DNA of 64,000 bases, taken from Ectobacillus sp. JY-23 (GTDB taxonomy: Bacteria; Bacillota; Bacilli; Bacillales; Bacillaceae_G). The DNA lies in assembly GCF_023022965.1 (NCBI RefSeq), contig NZ_CP095462.1:434001-498000 (forward strand). The letters run 5' to 3'. A model generated the notes under the pieces. It did not search any database and was not told the origin of the DNA. It saw nothing but the letters and a program-made list of their open reading frames with translations. Below are positions 24,633-33,505 of the stretch, piece after piece (within the stretch, counting starts at the first letter, position 1; each line of letters starts with the position of its first letter). The translations under genes were made by a program, and so were the position numbers.

Positions 24633-25068
24633 TTACTTTTATTGGATAAAACATTACTAAAATATGTTTCATTCCTATATTTACCTATTTATTACTTTCT
24701 CTTATTTCATAAGCTTTCATAGTATTTTCATAATGAAACAAAATATATCTTTTGTTTCCTGTTTATATTTTACATCTTTCTATGAAAATAGAAAAGAAAA
24801 AGGGTATAAAAATTGCGATTTTAATAAAATCGCTTTAGAAGCTCCAGAATGCTCATTAAGAGGTTTTGTGGTTCTAGGTACATGTCCTATTAACATCACT
24901 CTTTTGACGTCTCTATGAGGCTGTTTTTTTGTCTTTTTGTTTACATAATATTTTTATTGATCACATATACTCTCTGGTCTAAATCTATGTATTGACTTCG
25001 ATATAAGCTACTATCCTTATCGCTATTCACAATGTGTTACAATTCAACTTAGAGGTGGAAATTTAATT
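24633..25068. other. AT-rich intergenic region without a convincing gene
   Basis: The region lies between the recombinase gene and the VOC gene. It holds a hairpin GCGATTTT-AAT-AAAATCGC (24815-24833), terminator-like on the minus strand (followed by AATTTTTATA). It also holds an open plus-strand frame (24664-24918) of poor composition with no RBS. I see nothing else that can be named. Confidence 0.5.
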
Positions 25069-25097
25069 TTGATAAAACAGAACATATGTTTTATAAT
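25069..25097 (+). promoter_or_regulatory. Sigma-A promoter of the VOC gene
   Basis: TTGATA, a 17-base spacer and a perfect TATAAT lie 42 bases before the start codon. Confidence 0.75.
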
Positions 25098-25138
25098 GAA
25101 GGAATGAAAGACACTTCAAGATAAAAGGACGTGATGTC

Positions 25139-25537
25139 GTGAGCAAAGTTACACCATTTCTCATGTTTCAAGATGGAACAGCGGAAGAAGCTATGAATTA
25201 TTACACCTCTCTCATTACCGATTCAAAGATTATGAATATTATGCGCTACGGAGCAGATGGACCAGGAAAAGAAGGCACGGTGATGCATGCAACCTTCTCA
25301 TTAAAAGGACAAGCTTTTATGTGTATCGATAGCCATATCAAGCATGCGTTTGACTTCACTCCATCTTTCTCTATTTATGTGACGTGTGAGTCTGAAGAAG
25401 AAATTTATAATTTGTATGAAAATCTTTTGAAAGATGGACAATCACTCATGCCGCTTGGTAACTATGGTTTCAGCAAGCAATTTGCGTGGCTGAACGACAA
25501 ATTTGGTGTATCATGGCAATTAAATTTACCTAGCTGA
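25139..25537 (+). CDS. PhnB-like VOC-family protein
   Basis: This 132-residue single-module glyoxalase-fold protein is of the PhnB/3-demethylubiquinone-methyltransferase-like type. Its landmarks are KVTPFLMFQDGTAEEAMNYY, ATFSLKGQAFMCIDSH, FTPSFSIYV and the final FAWLNDKFGVSWQLNLP. PhnB-like proteins lack the usual metal set, and their function is unknown. The start is GTG, seven to ten bases after AAAGGAC. It has its own sigma-A promoter and shares a bidirectional terminator with recQ. Confidence 0.88.
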   Translation: MSKVTPFLMFQDGTAEEAMNYYTSLITDSKIMNIMRYGADGPGKEGTVMHATFSLKGQAFMCIDSHIKHAFDFTPSFSIYVTCESEEEIYNLYENLLKDGQSLMPLGNYGFSKQFAWLNDKFGVSWQLNLPS

Positions 25538-25554
25538 ACAGAAAAAATAGACAT

Positions 25555-25590
25555 AAAAAGCCAGTCTAACATCATTTAGGCTGGCTTTTT
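25555..25590. terminator. Bidirectional terminator between the VOC gene and recQ
   Basis: AAAAAGCCAGTCTAA / TTAGGCTGGCTTTTT with a six-base loop carries T runs on both strands. Confidence 0.9.
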
Positions 25591-25599
25591 ACTAACTAT

Positions 25600-27708
25600 T
25601 TATTGATTCAATCGCATTTTCACTAGAACAGTTTTAATAGCAAAGTAACTTACATCTTCAGGTAATGCTTCTTTCAGCGGTTTTAATTTCTCGCCGCCCA
25701 GTTCTATGATTACTTTTCGTATTGTTGCTTCCTGCTCCTGTGAAAGAAAATGTTCCCACTGTACTTCTTTTCCTTCCTCCGCACATTGCAAGATGTGATT
25801 TTCAATTGTAAGCAAGGATAAATTTCGTTCTTGGGCAATATCTCGTAAAGTGTAGCCTTGCTTGTATAACGCATAACTTACAAGATGTGAAGCTTCTTTC
25901 TTTTCCTTCGTTACAACCCTTTGGCTGGACGGCATTACGCCATTTTCAGTCACATACCTATCAATAATAGCTATAAAACGCTTCCCGTAGCGCTCTTGCT
26001 TTTGCTGACCGACGCCTTTTACACTGAGGATTTCTTCAGTCGTTTGTGGTAGTTTTGCTGCCATATCACGAAGTGTCTGATCAGAGAAAATAACGAACGG
26101 TGGTACACCTTCTTCATCGGCAATTTCCTTACGTAGTCCGCGCAGCATTTCAAATAAAGCATCATCAGTAGAAACTTGTACAATTCGCACTTGTTCCTTT
26201 CGTAGTACTTGTGTTTTTCCAAGTAATACTTCTTTTCCTTCATTACTCACAAATAAAACCGGATATTGCCCATCTGTAACGCCAATATATTGCTCGGATG
26301 TAAGAAAATCAATCAAATCAGCTACATCCTTTGCTGCACGGTCTTTCATAATGCCATATGTAGTCAGCTTATCAAAACCTAATTCGAGCACCTTTTTATT
26401 AGATGAGCCGGTAAGAACTTGACTAATTATAGTTTTACCAAACCTTTCTCCCATTCGAATCATACAGGAAAGTACCATTTGTGCATCGCGTGTCACATCT
26501 ACGCTAGTACGTGCATCAACACAATTGCTGCAACGTCCGCACGGCTTCGGGTCATTTTCTCCAAAGTATTGAAGAATAAAGCTCTGCAAGCATCCTTCTG
26601 TATAACAATAATCCTTCATCTGACGCAGCTTATGAAGCTCCTGTTTTTTCTGCTCTTTATGATGAGATTGTTCAATGAGATAGCGCTGTACTTGTATATC
26701 ATGCGGTGAAAACAACAAAATGCACTCACTATCTAGACCGTCACGTCCGGCACGCCCCGCCTCCTGGTAGTAGCTCTCCATATTTTTAGGGAGTTGATAA
26801 TGAAGAACACTCCGCACATTTGATTTGTCAATCCCCATTCCAAAGGCATTTGTTGCCACCATTACAGCAATATCATCTTGCAGAAACAAATCCTGTTGCC
26901 TTGCTCTTTCGCCATCGCTCATCCCAGCATGATAACGTCCCGCACGTATACCCTGCTTTTGTAAAAATTCATATACATGATCTACTTCTTTACGAGTAGC
27001 GGCGTAAATGATGCTTGCTTCATTTTTATTTGTTTCTATATATCTCTTCACATACGCTAAGCGATTTTGCCCCTTTACAATTTTAAAAGAGAGATTCATC
27101 CGAGCAAATCCAGTTACAATTGCACTCTCAGAAACGATGCCCAAAACCTCACAAATATCCTCTCGTACCTGCGGGGTTGCAGTTGCTGTCAGTGCTAAAA
27201 CCGTCGGCTGTTTTGGAAATTGTGTTAACAAATGCTGGATTCGTAAATAACTAGGTCGAAAATCGTGCCCCCACTGTGAGATACAATGAGCTTCATCAAC
27301 TGCGACCAGTGAAACGGGGAGCTCTTTTAATTGCTCTAGAAAAGCAGAAGATTCCAGTCGTTCCGGTGCAATATACAACATTTTATATATACCATGCTGT
27401 ATATCATGCATACGCTCCCTTGTCTCCTTCATCGACAAGCTACTGTTTAAATATGTGGCAGAGATACCAACTTGTTCGAGAGCATCGACTTGATCTTTCA
27501 TGAGAGAAATAAGCGGTGATATGACGAGGGTAATACCAGGGAGAACAAGCGCGGGAATTTGATAGCAAATGGACTTTCCCCCACCAGTTGGCATAATCCC
27601 AGCCGTGTTATAACCTGATAATACACGTGTAATGATTTCCTCTTGTCCGTTCCGAAACGATTCGTAACCAAAGTACTGTTGTAAATATTGTTTCGCTTTT
27701 GCAAGCAA
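25600..27708 (-). CDS. recQ: ATP-dependent DNA helicase RecQ
   Basis: RecQ is a 3'-5' superfamily 2 helicase acting in recombination and fork repair. It has 702 residues. Walker A is MPTGGGKSICYQIPAL (~38-53), the DEAH box is VDEAHCISQWGHDFRPSY, and motif VI is YQEAGRAGRDGLDS. The zinc-binding RQC cysteines (CYTEGCLQSF; CGRCSNC) are intact. An HRDC domain (~525-595, SVKGVGQQKQERYG) and a C-terminal helix-turn-helix region follow. Length and domain order match the long Bacillus RecQ. It is monocistronic. Confidence 0.96.
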   Translation of the reverse strand: MLAKAKQYLQQYFGYESFRNGQEEIITRVLSGYNTAGIMPTGGGKSICYQIPALVLPGITLVISPLISLMKDQVDALEQVGISATYLNSSLSMKETRERMHDIQHGIYKMLYIAPERLESSAFLEQLKELPVSLVAVDEAHCISQWGHDFRPSYLRIQHLLTQFPKQPTVLALTATATPQVREDICEVLGIVSESAIVTGFARMNLSFKIVKGQNRLAYVKRYIETNKNEASIIYAATRKEVDHVYEFLQKQGIRAGRYHAGMSDGERARQQDLFLQDDIAVMVATNAFGMGIDKSNVRSVLHYQLPKNMESYYQEAGRAGRDGLDSECILLFSPHDIQVQRYLIEQSHHKEQKKQELHKLRQMKDYCYTEGCLQSFILQYFGENDPKPCGRCSNCVDARTSVDVTRDAQMVLSCMIRMGERFGKTIISQVLTGSSNKKVLELGFDKLTTYGIMKDRAAKDVADLIDFLTSEQYIGVTDGQYPVLFVSNEGKEVLLGKTQVLRKEQVRIVQVSTDDALFEMLRGLRKEIADEEGVPPFVIFSDQTLRDMAAKLPQTTEEILSVKGVGQQKQERYGKRFIAIIDRYVTENGVMPSSQRVVTKEKKEASHLVSYALYKQGYTLRDIAQERNLSLLTIENHILQCAEEGKEVQWEHFLSQEQEATIRKVIIELGGEKLKPLKEALPEDVSYFAIKTVLVKMRLNQ

Positions 27709-27804
27709 TAAATTCTCCCTCCTTTTTTCTTATTATAACATGATAAACAGCATGGAATCTCATATCTCCCTGCTTTTTCAAACACTGCTAGATGGATATC
27801 AATC

Positions 27805-28128
27805 TCATGATATAGCACTGATAAATGTTATTTGAATAGAACCTTTTATTTCCTTATCTCCATATTCCTTTTCAATTGCTTCAGGAAAGTTTTCGATAAC
27901 TTGCACGCTCTCATCCAATAGTTTCAAACCATTTCCATTCAGCAACTCTAGTAATCTTCTTACACCTTTTATTTCTATTTCAAAATGAATTACAATAACT
28001 TTGTCAGAAAAGGTATTATGATTCGTTATCCAACCGGAAGATGTATGAATACAATGCACTGCATAGTCAATCATTTCATACCTATTTTCTCGTGTCGCTC
28101 CTCTAATTCTGATATTCTCCGGAATCAC
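27805..28128 (-). CDS. Conserved-looking hypothetical protein, 107 residues
   Basis: GTG 28128 follows GAGGTGATAAC. The product is a small soluble mixed alpha/beta protein: MIPENIRIRGATRENRYEMI, central beta segments (DKVIVIHFEIEIKGVRRLLE) and a C-terminal KGSIQITFISAIS. I do not recognise a family. The good RBS and balanced composition support translation, although codon use is somewhat AT-rich compared with its neighbours. It sits alone upstream of recQ on the same strand. Confidence 0.55.
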   Translation of the reverse strand: MIPENIRIRGATRENRYEMIDYAVHCIHTSSGWITNHNTFSDKVIVIHFEIEIKGVRRLLELLNGNGLKLLDESVQVIENFPEAIEKEYGDKEIKGSIQITFISAIS

Positions 28129-28539
28129 GTTATCACCTCACTAATATATACTATCCATTATACATCACGAAGAAATAACTGTGTGAAATCATACTAGCTT
28201 GCTTTCAGCTTGAGTCGATATAATTATATGCCTTATATTTATTACAACTTGCTTAGATTCTGTAGTGTTTGAATCCGTCCAATTTGGAAAACTTTCTTTT
28301 CGGCCACTAGTTTTTTTAGAGAGCTGCGAGATACTTCTTTTTTGTCCAAATTTTAGCATGTTATTTTCTAAAACACTGATTACGAATTGTGCTGCAAATT
28401 TGTGGTCTTTGTACCAATCACTTTACCTAAATGACATACTATAATACGTGCGGGAAGGTTATAAAAATTCTATTCATATTTTCTTGCTCTTTTGCTTATG
28501 GTAGATATTATACAAATTTGTGTTGAAAAGGGTGATGCT
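28129..28539. other. Intergenic region upstream of guaD
   Basis: This AT-rich stretch contains no convincing ORF. A weak sigma-A-like pair TTGCTC-N16-TATTAT (28484-28511) lies close to the guaD start. I looked for a purine riboswitch and did not find its conserved core. Confidence 0.4.
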
Positions 28540-29007
28540 ATGAACCATCTTTATTTTTTAGAGCGTGCATGTCAATTAGCTGAAGTTAATATTGGACAAG
28601 GTGGTGGTCCGTTTGGAGCCATCATTGTCAAAGATGATGTAATCATAGCTGAAGCTGGAAACAGTGTAACTAGAAATAATGACCCTACAGCTCATGCTGA
28701 AGTACAAGTAATTCGAAAAGCATGCGAAGTCCTAGGTCATTTTCAACTTACTGATTGTATATTGTACACCAGCTGTGAGCCTTGTCCTATGTGCTTTGGT
28801 GCGATTTATTGGGCAAGGCCAAAAGCGGTTTACTATGCATGCAACAAGATCGATGCGGCAAGCATTGGCTTTGATGATGCGTTCATCTATCAAGAGTTGG
28901 AAAAGCCATATCAGGAACGGAAAATCTATTTTCAACATCTCCATGTAGATGAAGGGCAGCGCGCATTTCAAGCATGGACCTGTAGCTCACACAAAATTCA
29001 GTATTGA
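28540..29007 (+). CDS. guaD: Guanine deaminase
   Basis: GuaD converts guanine to xanthine in purine salvage and catabolism. The 155-residue product has the CDA-fold zinc site: HAEVQVIRKA (His and catalytic Glu) and CEPCPMCFGAIYWA (two Cys). The N-terminal GGPFGAIIV and the C-terminal FDDAFIYQELEKP match Bacillus GuaD, whose length is 156. ATG 28540 follows AAAAGGGTGATGCT; the longer upstream frame lacks an RBS. A strong terminator follows. Confidence 0.94.
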   Translation: MNHLYFLERACQLAEVNIGQGGGPFGAIIVKDDVIIAEAGNSVTRNNDPTAHAEVQVIRKACEVLGHFQLTDCILYTSCEPCPMCFGAIYWARPKAVYYACNKIDAASIGFDDAFIYQELEKPYQERKIYFQHLHVDEGQRAFQAWTCSSHKIQY

Positions 29008-29049
29008 TGCCATGGAGATGGCATATTAATAGAGTAAATAAATGGTTGT

Positions 29050-29075
29050 CCCCCTCATTGTCAAACATGAGGGGG
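29050..29075 (+). terminator. guaD terminator
   Basis: CCCCCTCAT / ATGAGGGGG with an eight-base loop is followed by TGTTCTTTTAT. Confidence 0.85.
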
Positions 29076-29120
29076 TGTTCTTTTATAGTAGATAAACAAA
29101 ATAGAGCGCCTATATACGAT

Positions 29121-30476
29121 TCACGAAAAGATTATGTGTATCCAATTATATAACAAGAATAAAGTCACTATCACCGACACTGGAATGACAATTAACGATA
29201 CACTTAAGTAATCCTTCCATGTAACTTTGATGTTGTTTTGTCTTAAAATATGCATCCAAATTAAAGAAGCTAACGTTCCGATAGGTAGCAATAATGACCC
29301 TACATCGCTACCGATGATGCTCGCTAAATACATAGTCTTTAAAGTGACAGGGTCCAAATTCATTTCTGTTAATGTGATGGTTCCAATTAATAAAGCTGGA
29401 TGGTTGTTGAAAAAGTTGGATAATATGGACACTAAGCCACCCATGATAAAGCTTGCTTCAAATAAACCTTGTTTAACGACTGGTTCACATATTTGTAAAA
29501 GAAATGCTGTCAATCCTGCATTGTGAAGGCCATAAATAAGTACATACATAGAAAAAGCGAAGATTAGGATATGCCAAGGTGTTTTCTTTAGTATATCAAT
29601 CGGATTGGTGCGTAATTGATACCATCTCCATACAAGCAAAATCAGTGATCCCAACACCGCAACAACCTCAATCGGGATGGCCAGGAACGATGCAACAAAG
29701 AGTGAACAACGTATGATAAAAACAAATAGTAAGATTTTTATCATAAATTTTGTACGTTGACTTTTTGTCTCAACGGATACTTGCCCTTTTAAAGGATGAA
29801 AGTCCTTCGTAAAAAATATTTGTTCCACGTCATACACTGAATCTGGTAATTGTTTGGGTAGTTTTTTCTTTACTATTACATACATTAGCCAAGACATAAA
29901 CACCAGACCCAATGATGAAGGTATAAACATCATCGCAGTATGCATATAAAGAGACATATTAACAATTTCCAATGCTATTAAGTTAACGATATTACTTACG
30001 CCAATAGGAGCACTTGACGCTGTAGCAATTAATGCACCAGTTAATAGGTAGGGAATTTGTTGGTGAGGCTTTAGCTGCAGATTTTTGAGAAGTAAGATTA
30101 AAATAGGAGTCGTAATAAGAATACTACCATCATTGTTAAATAACAGGGTCATCAAAAAACATAATAGTTGAATGTACCAATATAGTTTATAACCTGAACC
30201 TTTAGCTAGCTGTGCCAGTCGCGCAGCTGACCAATGAAAAAAACCGAAACTTTCTAGTATGACAGCCATGACGATTGTTGCAATAATGGTAATTGAGGCT
30301 CCGCCAATCTTATGGATAATATCCAAGATATCAGCATGCGATACAACACCTGCCAACAATACTATTCCCGCGCCAATTGCTGCCGGCCATGCTTCGTTAA
30401 TCCCTTTCGGCCTCCAAAAAATTACTGCAGTCGTGATCAAGAATACGAACACTGAGATCATCATGTGAATATCCAT
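29121..30476 (-). CDS. ArsB/NhaD-family (ion transporter superfamily) membrane transporter
   Basis: This 451-residue polytopic protein with about 11 membrane segments is related to arsenite pump ArsB and NhaD antiporters. Its motifs include FWRPKGINEAWPAAIGAGIV, LLFNNDGSILITTPILILL (discontinuous helix region), TASSAPIGVSNIVNLIAL and IIGSDVGSLLLPIGTLASLI. No ArsR, ArsA or ArsC gene lies nearby, so arsenite is only one possible substrate. It has an RBS (GAAAGGAAGAAACAAT region), stands alone, and is opposite to guaD. Confidence 0.85.
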   Translation of the reverse strand: MDIHMMISVFVFLITTAVIFWRPKGINEAWPAAIGAGIVLLAGVVSHADILDIIHKIGGASITIIATIVMAVILESFGFFHWSAARLAQLAKGSGYKLYWYIQLLCFLMTLLFNNDGSILITTPILILLLKNLQLKPHQQIPYLLTGALIATASSAPIGVSNIVNLIALEIVNMSLYMHTAMMFIPSSLGLVFMSWLMYVIVKKKLPKQLPDSVYDVEQIFFTKDFHPLKGQVSVETKSQRTKFMIKILLFVFIIRCSLFVASFLAIPIEVVAVLGSLILLVWRWYQLRTNPIDILKKTPWHILIFAFSMYVLIYGLHNAGLTAFLLQICEPVVKQGLFEASFIMGGLVSILSNFFNNHPALLIGTITLTEMNLDPVTLKTMYLASIIGSDVGSLLLPIGTLASLIWMHILRQNNIKVTWKDYLSVSLIVIPVSVIVTLFLLYNWIHIIFS

Positions 30477-30646
30477 TGTTGTATTGTTTCTTCCTTTCTA
30501 AATTTCCTAGCATTTACTTGTCCAATAACTAGTTATAGTTTATGTATATGCAAATCTACTCAAAAAAAAGCTAGGTACAAGTCCAATTCATTGAATATGT
30601 GCGTTTGTCCATTTAGGCACGTATACCATACGATAGCTGGATGAAT

Positions 30647-30676
30647 AAAAGCCCTACTGTAATTAGCAGGGCTTTT
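30647..30676 (-). terminator. Terminator of the Sm-like repeat gene
   Basis: AAAAGCCCT / AGGGCTTTT with an inner CT/AG pair has T runs on both strands. Confidence 0.85.
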
Positions 30677-30681
30677 GTACA

Positions 30682-31344
30682 TTAAGGTAAATGCGCAGCT
30701 TTAATATGAGAGATTTTTAAAAATACGGTTTGACCGTTCGCTGTTACAAGCTCAATGACTGTATCGCTCACTTTTTTAACCAATCCTATTTTCATAGGAT
30801 CTGCCCCCATATCAAACACTACAAGTTCTCCTTCCCACTTCTTTAACTGTTCTTCAAAGGAACGAAGAAATGAGAGCTGAGAGGGAATTACAGGAAATTT
30901 TTCATTACTCAAAGTATACGGGGGAGTTTTAAAGTTATATGGAATAAGCCATTTTAGATGGTGAAATGAAATCAATATCGTTTTATAGACGGGAGAGTAA
31001 AAGATAAAATAATCATTGCGAACACTGATAACGTATCCATGTAATGAGATATTACCTGTAACATAAACTTCAACAAAAAGTCCTTTTGCATTATTCAAAA
31101 TTGTACGGTAGGAGATAGATTCTATCCCTTTAGCTAATGATATTTCGCTAGGACTGCTTAGACCTTCCTTTACTAGCGGACTCAGATTTATCCGATGAAC
31201 ATGTAATAGAGGAATATATATAAACCTCTGTCCATCAAACAGTACCAGAATATCTCTACCAACTTCAATAAGTACCCCTTGAAAAGAAGTGTTCCCTGAT
31301 ATTACAACATCAACTTGCTTTCCACATAACGATGCAACACTCAA
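30682..31344 (-). CDS. Protein of three Sm-like (DUF2642-type) repeats
   Basis: The 220-residue product contains three similar segments of about 50 residues: GKQVDVVISGNTSFQGVLIE (1-55), AKGLFVEVYVTGNISLHGYV (80-135) and WEGELVVFDMGADPMKIGLV (165-220). Each runs through a hydrophobic strand pair and ends near a conserved His (LLHVHRI, FHHLKWL, ISHIKAA). The pattern matches the Sm-like fold of DUF2642 proteins, many of which are spore-coat associated. The linker (PPYTLSNEKFPVIPSQ) is Pro-rich. There is no signal peptide. The RBS is GGGAGGGAGTTTTTTG before the start. A spore role is inference. Confidence 0.75.
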   Translation of the reverse strand: MSVASLCGKQVDVVISGNTSFQGVLIEVGRDILVLFDGQRFIYIPLLHVHRINLSPLVKEGLSSPSEISLAKGIESISYRTILNNAKGLFVEVYVTGNISLHGYVISVRNDYFIFYSPVYKTILISFHHLKWLIPYNFKTPPYTLSNEKFPVIPSQLSFLRSFEEQLKKWEGELVVFDMGADPMKIGLVKKVSDTVIELVTANGQTVFLKISHIKAAHLP

Positions 31345-31507
31345 AAAACTCCCTCCCGCTAGGAAAACAGCATAGTAGTACAGTATATGCTCAGATCTTT
31401 TGCTTTAGAAAATAAATCCACATCAACTTACAAATTCAGTTACAGTACAACGTTATATTCGTAAAGTGACGATATTAAAATGTAACATACTTTGTTCTTA
31501 TAGGAAT

Positions 31508-31533
31508 AAAAGCACGGGTTTCCCCGTGCTTTT
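31508..31533 (-). terminator. htpG terminator
   Basis: AAAAGCACGGG / CCCGTGCTTTT has a short loop, with T runs on both sides. Confidence 0.88.
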
Positions 31534-31534
31534 A

Positions 31535-33406
31535 TTACACCATCACTTTACAAATCTTATTCGTAAACTCTATTGGGTCTTCAATCGGTAAGCCTTCAAT
31601 AAGTAATGCCTGATGATATAGTAAGCTCGTATATAATTGTAGCTTTTCTTTATCCTGTGTAAATGCATCTTGTAGCGATTGGAATACTTCGTGATTCACG
31701 TTGATTTCCAAAACCTTCTCTGCTTGAACGTTTTCGTTATGCGGCATTGCTTTTAAGATTTTTTCCATCTCAATTGTAACTTCTCCTTCTGTAGAGAAGC
31801 AGACTGGATGTGTTTTTAAACGCTTTGATGCCCGAACGTCTTTGACCTTGCCGGCAAGCAATTCTTTCATAGAGTCAAACAGCGCTTTTTGCTCTTCTGT
31901 TACGTCTTCGTTTTGCTCATTTGTTTCAATTCCTAAATCGCCACTAGAAACAGATTTGAATTCCTTCTCTTTATACGTCATGAGCATTTTAATCGCAAAT
32001 TCGTCCACTTCATCTGTAAAGTACAAAATTTCATACCCGGCTTCTGCAACAGCTTCCGTTTGTGGCATTTTCTCAATACGTTCATTGCTTTCACCAGATG
32101 CATAGTAGATGTATTTTTGACTTTCTGGCATACGCGATACATATTCGTCAAGGGTAACCATCTTTTTCTCTTTAGAAGAATAGAACAATAATAGATCCTG
32201 TAAGGTGTCTTTGTTAGCACCGAAATCACTGTATACGCCATACTTCAATTGACGACCAAACGATTTGTAGAATGTTTCATACTTCTCTCTATCGTCACGG
32301 AGTAATGTCTGAAGTTGTGTTTTAATTTTGCTTTTGATATTTTTTGCGATGAGCTTCAATTGACGATCATGCTGTAGAATCTCCCTTGAAATATTCAACG
32401 ATAAATCTTCAGAATCAACCATACCTTTTACGAAACTAAAGTAGTCTGGAAGCAAGTCTGAGCATTTCTCCATAATTAAAACGCCACTAGAATACAATTC
32501 AAGACCTTTTTCAAACTCTTTTGTGTAATAGTCAAACGGCATTTGTTCTGGAATAAACAAAATTGCATTGTAGCGAACTGCACCATCTACGCTGATATGG
32601 ACGTGCTTTAGTGGTTTATCAAAGCCATAACGCTTTTCTGCATAAAAGTTCTCGTAATCTTCTGTTGTGAGCTCGCTTTTGTTTTTGCGCCAAATTGGTA
32701 CCATGCTGTTGATGGTTTTCTCTTCTTGTACACTTTCAAATTCACCTTCGCTACCCTCTTTTGGCTTTGTTTCACTAACATCCATCTTAATTGGATAACG
32801 GATAAAATCAGAGTATTTCTTAATGATGGCACGCAGGCGATATTCTTCTAGATACTCATCATATGTTTCTTCTTCCATATTTTCTTTGATTTTTAAAATG
32901 ATTTCTGTACCTCTAGTTTCTTTTTCGCATGGTTCAATTGTATAACCGTCTGCTCCCTCTGACTCCCACTTGTATGCTTGATCGCTGTCAAATGCTTTTG
33001 TAATCACTGTCACCACATCTGCGACCATAAAGGCTGAATAGAAGCCAACGCCGAATTGACCGATGATATCATGACCATCTTTGCTTTCATTTTCTGTTTT
33101 GAAGGCAAGAGAACCGCTTTTCGCTATGATACCAAGGTTCGTTTCCAGTTCTTCCTTTGTCATTCCGATCCCTGTATCCGTAATAGTAAGTGTACGGTCT
33201 TCTTTGTTTGGTGTTACTTTTATGTAGTATTGACTTTGGTCGAATGTGATGCTTTCATCTGTTAAAGCTTTATAGTACATTTTATCGATGGCATCGCTTG
33301 CGTTGGAAATCAACTCGCGCAGGAAAATCTCTTTTTGAGAATAAATGGAGTTAATCATCATTTCTAATAAGCGTTTAGATTCAGCTTGAAATTGCTTTTT
33401 TTCCAT
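31535..33406 (-). CDS. htpG: Chaperone HtpG (Hsp90 family)
   Basis: HtpG is a cytosolic ATP-dependent chaperone dimer. The 623-residue product has the GHKL ATPase motifs [43 protein letters not shown] and the ATP-lid region, the middle domain ([31 protein letters not shown]), and a C-terminal dimerisation domain. The start ATG lies seven bases after AAAGGGGA. A CIRCE inverted repeat between promoter and RBS predicts HrcA repression. In B. subtilis htpG is not in the HrcA regulon, so this control is a real difference. It is monocistronic. Confidence 0.97.
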   Translation of the reverse strand: MEKKQFQAESKRLLEMMINSIYSQKEIFLRELISNASDAIDKMYYKALTDESITFDQSQYYIKVTPNKEDRTLTITDTGIGMTKEELETNLGIIAKSGSLAFKTENESKDGHDIIGQFGVGFYSAFMVADVVTVITKAFDSDQAYKWESEGADGYTIEPCEKETRGTEIILKIKENMEEETYDEYLEEYRLRAIIKKYSDFIRYPIKMDVSETKPKEGSEGEFESVQEEKTINSMVPIWRKNKSELTTEDYENFYAEKRYGFDKPLKHVHISVDGAVRYNAILFIPEQMPFDYYTKEFEKGLELYSSGVLIMEKCSDLLPDYFSFVKGMVDSEDLSLNISREILQHDRQLKLIAKNIKSKIKTQLQTLLRDDREKYETFYKSFGRQLKYGVYSDFGANKDTLQDLLLFYSSKEKKMVTLDEYVSRMPESQKYIYYASGESNERIEKMPQTEAVAEAGYEILYFTDEVDEFAIKMLMTYKEKEFKSVSSGDLGIETNEQNEDVTEEQKALFDSMKELLAGKVKDVRASKRLKTHPVCFSTEGEVTIEMEKILKAMPHNENVQAEKVLEINVNHEVFQSLQDAFTQDKEKLQLYTSLLYHQALLIEGLPIEDPIEFTNKICKVMV

Positions 33407-33430
33407 GATACAGTCCCCTTTCTATTTATA

Positions 33431-33463
33431 GTGTTAGCACTCTGTTTTTTAAAGTGCTAACAC
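33431..33463. promoter_or_regulatory. CIRCE element (HrcA operator) upstream of htpG
   Basis: The sequence reads TTAGCACTC-N9-AAGTGCTAA (33434-33460), one mismatch from the CIRCE consensus TTAGCACTC-N9-GAGTGCTAA. The dyad extends to perfect 11-bp arms GTGTTAGCACT / AGTGCTAACAC. It lies just downstream of the -10 box and 25 bases before the start codon. Confidence 0.9.
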
Positions 33464-33468
33464 TTATT

Positions 33469-33497
33469 TTATTACCATAGGAACTATAATCTGTCAA
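33469..33497 (-). promoter_or_regulatory. htpG sigma-A promoter
   Basis: On the minus strand a perfect TTGACA (33497-33492), a 17-base spacer and TAATAA (33474-33469) lie directly upstream of the CIRCE dyad. Confidence 0.75.
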
Positions 33498-33505
33498 ATG
33501 TTTAA

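Noticed and set aside
24664-24918. 84-codon plus-strand frame
   Set aside because: No RBS; composition is that of translated AT-rich intergenic DNA (Phe/Tyr/Ile/Ser), and it crosses a terminator-like hairpin.
28129-28539. Purine riboswitch before guaD
   Set aside because: The conserved purine aptamer core and its two kissing loops are not found, and no terminator lies in the region.
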